Assembly: GCF_006716905.1 (NCBI RefSeq)
Contig: NZ_VFPV01000004.1
Span: 425,426-489,425 of the forward strand
Reading direction: 5' to 3'
Origin: Acidovorax temperans
GTDB taxonomy: Bacteria > Pseudomonadota > Gammaproteobacteria > Burkholderiales > Burkholderiaceae_C
Length of the DNA: 64,000 nucleotides
Positions 59,020 through 64,000 of this stretch are shown here, in pieces (the first letter of the stretch is position 1; each line of letters opens with the position of its first letter). The translations under genes and the position numbers were made by a program. The notes under the pieces were generated by a model. That model was given only the letters and a program-made list of their open reading frames with translations. It made no database searches and had not been told where the DNA came from.

Positions 59020-59933
59020 TATAGCGTGGCCTTGAGCCACTGCGCAAAGGCAGAACACTCCCAGCGCTCCATCGCACCGGTGCGCCAGCACAGGTAGTGG
59101 GCGTGGGGGCTGGGCGCTTCGATGGGGAACAGGCGCACCAGCGTGCCGTGGTCCAGCCAGGGCGCACCCAGCTTCAGGCGCACCAGGGCCACACCCATGC
59201 CTGCGGCTGCGGCGTCGCACATCAGGCCAATGTCGTTGAACTGCGAGCCCTCGCTAGGCTCCGCCCAGTCCAGTCCGCTGACCGAAAACCAGGTGCGCCA
59301 AGGCTCCAGCGGGCTGCGCAGCAGGGGCAGGCCCTCCAGGTCTTCCGGGCGCTCGAAAGGGCCGTGTTCGCGCACAAACGCGGGCGATGCCAGCGGCGTG
59401 ACCACGTCGCGCGCCAGCTCGATGTGTTCCACATCGGCGTAGTGGCCGGGGCCAAAGCGCACCATCAGGTCGGCGTCTTCCGCCACCACGTCCAGCAGCG
59501 GGATGGACACCTGTAGCGCCAGGTCGATTTCGGGGTACGCCTCGGTGAACTGGCGCAGCCGGGGGATGAGGATGGTGCGGGCAAACGTGGGTGTGACGGC
59601 CAGCTTCAGCCGCCTGCGCCCTGGCGCCGAGGCCGCGCCCGGAAAGCGCTGCAGCGCGCCCAGTCCCTCGCGCACATGGGCCAGGTAGGCGCTGCCTTCG
59701 GTGGTGAGCGAAAAATCTGCCCGGCCAAACAGCCGCACGCCCAGAATCTGCTCCAGCTGCTTGACCCGGTGGCTCACCGCGCTGGGCGTCACGCACAGCT
59801 CGTCCGCCGTCAGCGTCACGCTGCGCAGGCGGGCCAGTGCCTCAAAGGTAAGCAGGCACTGGATCGGCGGGATGCGCCGGGCGTTGCCTGCCTGGAAGGC
59901 CAGGGCGCTGCTGCTCACCGGGGGCTGGGCCAT
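59019..59933 (-). CDS. LysR-family transcriptional regulator (GcvA-like)
   Basis: A 304-residue LysR regulator. The N-terminal HTH is IQCLLTFEALARLRSVTLTADELCVTPSAVSHRVKQLEQILGVRLFGR (about residues 22-70). The effector domain starts near LKLAVTPTFARTILIPRLRQFTEAYPEIDL and has DADLMVRFGPGHY and GVALVRLKLGAPWL, typical of the GcvA/AmpR branch. The ATG at 59933 fits. It lies between purU and glcD on the same strand. Involvement in glycine/one-carbon or 2-hydroxyacid metabolism is plausible from both neighbours, but unproven. Confidence 0.93.
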   Translation of the reverse strand: MAQPPVSSSALAFQAGNARRIPPIQCLLTFEALARLRSVTLTADELCVTPSAVSHRVKQLEQILGVRLFGRADFSLTTEGSAYLAHVREGLGALQRFPGAASAPGRRRLKLAVTPTFARTILIPRLRQFTEAYPEIDLALQVSIPLLDVVAEDADLMVRFGPGHYADVEHIELARDVVTPLASPAFVREHGPFERPEDLEGLPLLRSPLEPWRTWFSVSGLDWAEPSEGSQFNDIGLMCDAAAAGMGVALVRLKLGAPWLDHGTLVRLFPIEAPSPHAHYLCWRTGAMERWECSAFAQWLKATL

Positions 59934-59956
59934 GCGGTGGGATGTTGCGCCGCTGC

Positions 59957-60805
59957 TTAGCGGAAGACCACGGTCTTGTGGCCGTTGAGCAGCACGCGGT
60001 GTTCGCTGTGCCACTTCACGGCGCGGGCCAGCACCTGGCTTTCGGTGTCTCGGCCCCGGGCCGTCAGGTCTTCCACCGTGTCGGTGTGGTCTGCGCGGGC
60101 CACGTCCTGCTCGATGATCGGGCCTTCGTCCAGGTCCGCCGTCACATAGTGGGCCGTGGCGCCGATGAGCTTCACGCCCCGGTCGTGCGCCTGGTAGTAG
60201 GGCTTGGCGCCCTTGAAACTGGGCAGGAAGCTGTGGTGGATGTTGATGGCGCGGCCTGCCAGCTTGCGGCACAGGTCGTCGCTCAAGACCTGCATGTAGC
60301 GGGCCAGCACCACCAGTTCGGCGCCTTCGGCCTCGATGATCTCGAACTGCTTGGCCTCGGCCTGGGCCTTGGTGGCTGCCGTGACCGGGATGTGGTGGAA
60401 CGGCACGTTGTAGCTGGCGGCCAGCTGATAAAAATCGCGGTGGTTGCTGATGATGGCGCGGATGTCCACCGGCAGCAGGCCGGATTTCCAGCGGAACAGC
60501 AAGTCGTTGAGGCAGTGGCCTTCCTTGCTGACCATCAGCACCGTCTTCATCGGCTCGGCCGTGGTGTGCAGGCTCCAGCGCATCTGGTGGGGCTCGGCAA
60601 AGGTGGCCAGGCGGGCCTTCAGGGTGGCGTGGTCGTGCTGGTCGCAGGCAAACTGCACACGCATGAAGAACAGGCCTGTGGCGTTGTCGTTGTACTGGGC
60701 TGCTTCTTCAATATTGCCGCCGTGTTCCATCAGGAACCCGGACACGGCGTGCACCAGTCCCAGTCGGTCGGGGCAGGACAGGGTAAGGATGTAGGCTTGG
60801 GTCAT
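59957..60805 (-). CDS. purU: Formyltetrahydrofolate deformylase
   Basis: A 282-residue PurU. The N-terminal ACT domain is AYILTLSCPDRLGLVHAVSGFLMEHGGNIEEAAQY. The formyltransferase-like catalytic domain carries LMVSKEGHCLNDLLFRW, ISNHRDFY, VVLARYMQVLSDDLC, INIHHSFLPSFKGAKPYYQAHDRGVKLIGATAHYVTADLDEGPII, with the Asn, His and Asp catalytic residues. It releases formate from 10-formyl-THF and balances the folate and glycine pools. The ATG at 60805 gives the standard start. Confidence 0.97.
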   Translation of the reverse strand: MTQAYILTLSCPDRLGLVHAVSGFLMEHGGNIEEAAQYNDNATGLFFMRVQFACDQHDHATLKARLATFAEPHQMRWSLHTTAEPMKTVLMVSKEGHCLNDLLFRWKSGLLPVDIRAIISNHRDFYQLAASYNVPFHHIPVTAATKAQAEAKQFEIIEAEGAELVVLARYMQVLSDDLCRKLAGRAINIHHSFLPSFKGAKPYYQAHDRGVKLIGATAHYVTADLDEGPIIEQDVARADHTDTVEDLTARGRDTESQVLARAVKWHSEHRVLLNGHKTVVFR

Positions 60806-60891
60806 AGGCGCCCGATTGTCGCAGCACCGGCGCCAGTTTGCTGCGCAAGGCATATGGCGGGCGCTCGCCAATGGCGCCCTTTTGCGCTGCG

Positions 60892-61800
60892 TCACTGCAA
60901 TTGCTGGCGCAGTGTCTCGCAGTGGTCGGGCCCTTCGCGCCAGGGGGAAGCCCACACCAGGTCGGCATCGGCCGGAACGGTGCGCTCAACCGCCTGGGCC
61001 ATCGCGTCGTCCGCCGGGGCGGGTGTTCCATCACTGGGTGGCGGCGCCTTGTGCTGCATGGCGATCACGATGCGCGCAGTGAGGTCTTTGGGGAGGTGCA
61101 CTGGCACCCCCGCTGTGCGCAGCACATGGCCGGCGCCGGTGATCAGCACCGTCGTCTGGCCATATTGCCGCTGGGCCTCTACCAGGACCTGGGCCATGCT
61201 CTTGTCGCGGGCAATCTGGATGCGCGCCATGGCGGGCACCTGGGTTTCCGCCAGCAGTCGGCAGTGCCCCTGGCGAATGGCCTCGCGCTGGCGCTCCAGG
61301 GCCGGGGGGGTCAAGACCAGGTCCAAGGTGTCATCGCGCATCGCACTGCGGTTTTGTGTGCGGGGCAGGTTGCCCCCCAGCACCGGCACGCCAGCCCGCA
61401 CGGCTTCCATGATGGCCGGGGCATAGGCGGCCCAGGGCCAGGCCGCGTCGTTCCAGCGCAAAGCGTTCTGCACCTGGGCGGGCGTGGCATCCACCGGCAG
61501 GGCTGCAGTGCTGGTGCCACGTTCTGCCATCTCCAGCACCACGGCCCCCAACTGGTTGCGGATGGCCAGCCACTGCACGGCAGCGTGTTGCATGCGCTGG
61601 TGCTCAGGGTCGTCGTGCTGCTCGCCCAGCAGCAGCACCTCGGCGGGCAACACGGTGCGCAGCACCAGGGGCCATTGCTCCCCCTCGGCCACCGGAGGGC
61701 GCTGGGCGCAACCTGTCAGGGCCAGGACCATCAGCAGGGCCAGCGCGGTGCGGCGCGTTGAAAGAGGGGGAAGAGGCAAACGGAAGGACATGGAGCGCAT
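60892..61800 (-). CDS. ChaN-family haem/iron-regulated lipoprotein
   Basis: A 302-residue lipoprotein with signal peptide TALALLMVLALTGCAQ (lipobox LTGC). The body has EVLLLGEQHDDPEHQRMQHAAVQWL, the ChaN signature, then AVVLEMAERG and TTVLITGAGHVLRTAGVPVHL. Relatives such as Campylobacter ChaN bind two haems per dimer and are linked to iron uptake. No haem transporter gene is adjacent. ATG codons at 61800 and 61791 are both usable. It is divergent from the NarX-like kinase gene, with an FNR-like box between them. Confidence 0.88.
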   Translation of the reverse strand: MRSMSFRLPLPPLSTRRTALALLMVLALTGCAQRPPVAEGEQWPLVLRTVLPAEVLLLGEQHDDPEHQRMQHAAVQWLAIRNQLGAVVLEMAERGTSTAALPVDATPAQVQNALRWNDAAWPWAAYAPAIMEAVRAGVPVLGGNLPRTQNRSAMRDDTLDLVLTPPALERQREAIRQGHCRLLAETQVPAMARIQIARDKSMAQVLVEAQRQYGQTTVLITGAGHVLRTAGVPVHLPKDLTARIVIAMQHKAPPPSDGTPAPADDAMAQAVERTVPADADLVWASPWREGPDHCETLRQQLQ

Positions 61801-61847
61801 GCGCAAATGCTAAGCGGTTGCTTTGGTGGATGTGCGGGTGTATGGTC

Positions 61848-61889
61848 TTGATCCTGGTCAAGACTCACTGGGCAGCCCATGCCTACACT
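61848..61889 (+). promoter_or_regulatory. FNR-type box and class II promoter of the NarX-like kinase gene
   Basis: TTGAT-CCTG-GTCAA at 61848-61861 matches nine of ten positions of the FNR/ANR consensus TTGAT-N4-ATCAA. Its centre (61854.5) lies 41.5 bases before 61896. A TACACT -10 box at 61884-61889 fits a start of transcription at about 61896. This is the geometry of FNR-activated class II promoters. The predicted transcript start coincides with the A of the first ATG. Confidence 0.7.
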
Positions 61890-61895
61890 GCGCCG

Positions 61896-63866
61896 ATGCG
61901 AAATTCCCCATCCCTCACAACCAAGCTGCTGGCGATGGGCGCAGGCTTCCTGCTCGTGGCCCTCAGCTCTATTGGACTGACCCTGTGGGTGACCTGGAAG
62001 CTGGAAGGCGGTGCCGCGGCCGTGAACGAGGCGGGGCGGCTTCGCATGAACATGCTGCGCATGGTGATGGTGCTGCAGACCGAGCCCGTGCAGGCCGTGC
62101 AGCAGCATGCCAAAGAATTTGACGCCAGCCTGGAGCTGCTGCGCACGGGCGACCCATCCCGCCCCCTGTTTGTGCCCTGGAGCGATGAGACCCGCCCCCG
62201 CTTCGACGCCATCCGACTCAACTGGGCCCAGCTGCAGCAACAGTGGACGCAGGAGCCGCGCCCCAGCCGGGACCAGGCCCTGGCGCAGGCCGACCACTTC
62301 GTCAGTGAGGTGGACCGCTTTGTGGAAACCATTGAGGTCCAGATTGCGGGCTGGACGGCCGCGCTGCACCTGTTTCAGCTGTGCATGATGGCCCTGGCCA
62401 TTGCGGCGGCGGTGACCTTCATGGCCGTGAGCTATCTGCTGGTGATCAACCCCGTGGCCCGGCTGCAAGGCGCGCAGGCGCGTCTGCGCCAGGGTGATCT
62501 TTCTACCCGCTTGCCGGTGGACACCGATGACGAATTCGGCCAGCTGTCTGCTGGCTTCAACCTGATGGCGCATGCGCTGCAGGCGTCGCACGAGGGGCTG
62601 GAGCAGAAGGTGCAAGAAAAAACGGCCAGCATTGCCGTGCAGAACCAGCGGCTGGAAGCCCTGTACGCCGTGAGCGGCCTGGCGTCGGATGCGGCCAGCC
62701 TGACGGAGCTTGCCAATGCGTTTGTGCGCCATGCCCGAAAAGTGGCCGGGGCCGATGCGGTGGCCATGCGCTGGTCAGACGAAGCCAACGAACGCTATGT
62801 GTTGCTGGCCAATGACGGCCTGCCCCGGGCCATGGCGGAAGAAGAGCATTGCCTGCACACGGGCTCTTGCCATTGCGGACAGCCCCAGGAAAAGGCGCGC
62901 ACCCGCGTCATCCCCATCACCCCCACATCCATGGTGGCGCTGCCCCATTGCCGCGAAGCCGGGTTTGAGACCATGGTGACCATTCCCGTGCAAATGCAGC
63001 AGCGCGTGCTGGGCGAGGTGGATCTGTTCTTCCGCTTCCCGGTGGTGTTGAACGATGATCTGCGGGAGTTGCTCGAAGCCATGACGCGCCACCTGGCCAG
63101 CGCCATGGAGGGCTTGCGTGCCACGGCGCTGGAGCGGGAAGCCGCCGTGGCGCAAGAGCGCAGCATGATCGCGCGTGAGCTGCACGACTCCATCGCCCAG
63201 TCGCTCGCCTTCCTCAAGATCCAGACCCAGCTGCTGCGCGATGCCGTGGCCAAGGGCGACACCGCCAAGCGTGACCGCAGCATCGACGAACTGGATGTAG
63301 GCGTGCGCGAGTGCTACAGCGATGTGCGCGAGTTGCTGGTGCACTTTCGCACCCGCACCAGCGAGGAGGACATCGAGGCTGCGCTGCGCGCCACGCTGTC
63401 GAAGTTTGAGCACCAGACCGGCATGGCCACGTCGCTGTCCATGGCCGGCCACGGCGTGCCCCTGCCGTCCGATGTGCAGATCCAGGTGCTGCACATGGTG
63501 CAGGAAGCCTTGTCGAATGTCCGCAAGCACGCCAAGGCGACGCGGGTGGAGCTGCGGGTGGAACGCCATCCGCGCTGGCGCTTTGAAGTCCAGGATGATG
63601 GCATGGGCTTTGAGGTAGAGCAGGTTCCGCCCGATTCCTTGCACGTAGGCCTGGGTATCATGCGCGAGCGCGCCCAGCGCATTGGCGCGGTGGTGCAGGT
63701 GCAGTCGCACCGCGGGCAGGGCACACGCGTGTGCATCGAGCTGCCCAGCAGCCCCAGGCCACCCGCACCAGCCAATGCTGCCGCAAGCCCGGCCCAGGCC
63801 GCGCCTGTGGCTGCCGCGCCCATCGCCCCCCATTCGCCCGCCCCCCTTCAGGAGCTATTGACGTGA
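61896..63866 (+). CDS. NarX/NarQ-like nitrate-type sensor histidine kinase
   Basis: A 656-residue kinase. Membrane segment LLAMGAGFLLVALSSIGLTLWV precedes a periplasmic type IV pili methyl-accepting-like sensor with AAAVNEAGRLRMNMLRMVM, equivalent to the nitrate-binding P-box of NarX. A second segment (MMALAIAAAVTFMAVSYLLV) and HAMP follow, then a GAF-like central module with the cysteine cluster CLHTGSCHCG, as in NarX/NarQ. The HisKA_3 motif is ARELHDSIAQSLAFLK with His at about residue 430, and the ATPase domain ends GLGIMRERAQRIGAVVQ. The C-terminus is an Ala/Pro-rich tail. Its stop overlaps the response-regulator start. Confidence 0.92.
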   Translation: MRNSPSLTTKLLAMGAGFLLVALSSIGLTLWVTWKLEGGAAAVNEAGRLRMNMLRMVMVLQTEPVQAVQQHAKEFDASLELLRTGDPSRPLFVPWSDETRPRFDAIRLNWAQLQQQWTQEPRPSRDQALAQADHFVSEVDRFVETIEVQIAGWTAALHLFQLCMMALAIAAAVTFMAVSYLLVINPVARLQGAQARLRQGDLSTRLPVDTDDEFGQLSAGFNLMAHALQASHEGLEQKVQEKTASIAVQNQRLEALYAVSGLASDAASLTELANAFVRHARKVAGADAVAMRWSDEANERYVLLANDGLPRAMAEEEHCLHTGSCHCGQPQEKARTRVIPITPTSMVALPHCREAGFETMVTIPVQMQQRVLGEVDLFFRFPVVLNDDLRELLEAMTRHLASAMEGLRATALEREAAVAQERSMIARELHDSIAQSLAFLKIQTQLLRDAVAKGDTAKRDRSIDELDVGVRECYSDVRELLVHFRTRTSEEDIEAALRATLSKFEHQTGMATSLSMAGHGVPLPSDVQIQVLHMVQEALSNVRKHAKATRVELRVERHPRWRFEVQDDGMGFEVEQVPPDSLHVGLGIMRERAQRIGAVVQVQSHRGQGTRVCIELPSSPRPPAPANAAASPAQAAPVAAAPIAPHSPAPLQELLT

Positions 63867-64000
63867 CCCAGCCCGCTGCCGCCGCCCCCGTGACCTTGCT
63901 GGTGGTGGACGATCACACCTTGTTCCGGCGTGGCCTGATCGCCCTGCTGGGGCAGGATGCCGGCCTGCAGGTGGTGGGTGAGGCAGGCGACGCCGCCGAG
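63863..64000 (+). CDS. NarL-type response regulator, N-terminal part (cut by window edge)
   Basis: The first 46 codons of a response regulator: TQPAAAAPVTLLVVDDHTLFRRGLIALLG and then DAGLQVVGEAGDAAE. VDDHTLFRRGL is typical of NarL/FixJ-type receivers, with the paired acidic residues of the phosphorylation pocket. The start is GTG, overlapping the kinase stop (GTGA), showing translational coupling. The phospho-acceptor Asp and output domain are outside the window. Confidence 0.88.
   Translation, partial: MTQPAAAAPVTLLVVDDHTLFRRGLIALLGQDAGLQVVGEAGDAAE

Overview
The window looks like a member of the Comamonadaceae (Burkholderiales, betaproteobacteria). The right two thirds (about 22.9-64 kb) carry the betaproteobacterial block tRNA-Tyr/Gly/Thr - tuf - tRNA-Trp - secE - nusG - rplKAJL - rpoBC, plus rsmB, an NtrY/NtrX-like pair, rsmI/yraN/diaA/dolP, and pilT/pilU. 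Four copies of a short palindromic repeat family with an AGCGCTTG core, of the kind I associate with Acidovorax-like genomes, lie in this part. No ribosomal RNA, CRISPR array or replication origin was seen.

Left part (1-19.2 kb): a dense, very GC-rich catabolic and transport region. On the minus strand run a class V aminotransferase (cut by the window edge), a polar-amino-acid ABC transporter, an Asp/Glu/hydantoin racemase, a G3E GTPase, a small CxxC protein, a polysaccharide-deacetylase-fold hydrolase and a spermidine/putrescine-type ABC transporter. Next comes a branched-chain-type ABC transporter whose second permease and both ATPases are fused into one protein. Divergent from it on the plus strand are an NTF2/AtzH-like protein, a second deacetylase-fold hydrolase, an amidase and a GntR/FCD regulator. 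Taken together this reads as uptake and ring opening or deamidation of small nitrogen compounds such as cyclic imides, hydantoins or ureides. The substrate is inferred, not shown.

Junction (19.2-22.9 kb): a photolyase-like gene with its domains in unusual order runs without a stop into a 678-bp, nearly identical, inverted copy of an internal piece of the solute-binding gene at 8.3-9.6 kb. That copy abuts an IS630-type transposase cut off at the same point. A Phd/VapC-type toxin-antitoxin pair and remnants of IS3- and IS4-type elements follow. This is either a rearrangement scar at the edge of a genomic island or an assembly/amplification chimera, so linkage between the left and right parts should not be assumed.

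Right part: translation and transcription core genes (22.9-37.1 kb), including the L10 leader and an AGCGCTTG hairpin between rpoB and rpoC. Then a LemA-like protein, rsmB, a DUF4390 protein, a two-component pair, tRNA-Phe and a YegD-type Hsp70 protein. The rsmI/yraN/diaA/dolP group follows. The type IV pilus retraction genes pilT and pilU flank a cyclic-nucleotide-binding protein. The last stretch is metabolic and regulatory: yggS, ltaE, a class V aminotransferase, a DUF445 protein, lrgAB, glcD, a LysR regulator, purU and chaN. It ends with a NarX/NarL-like two-component system preceded by a near-consensus FNR box.
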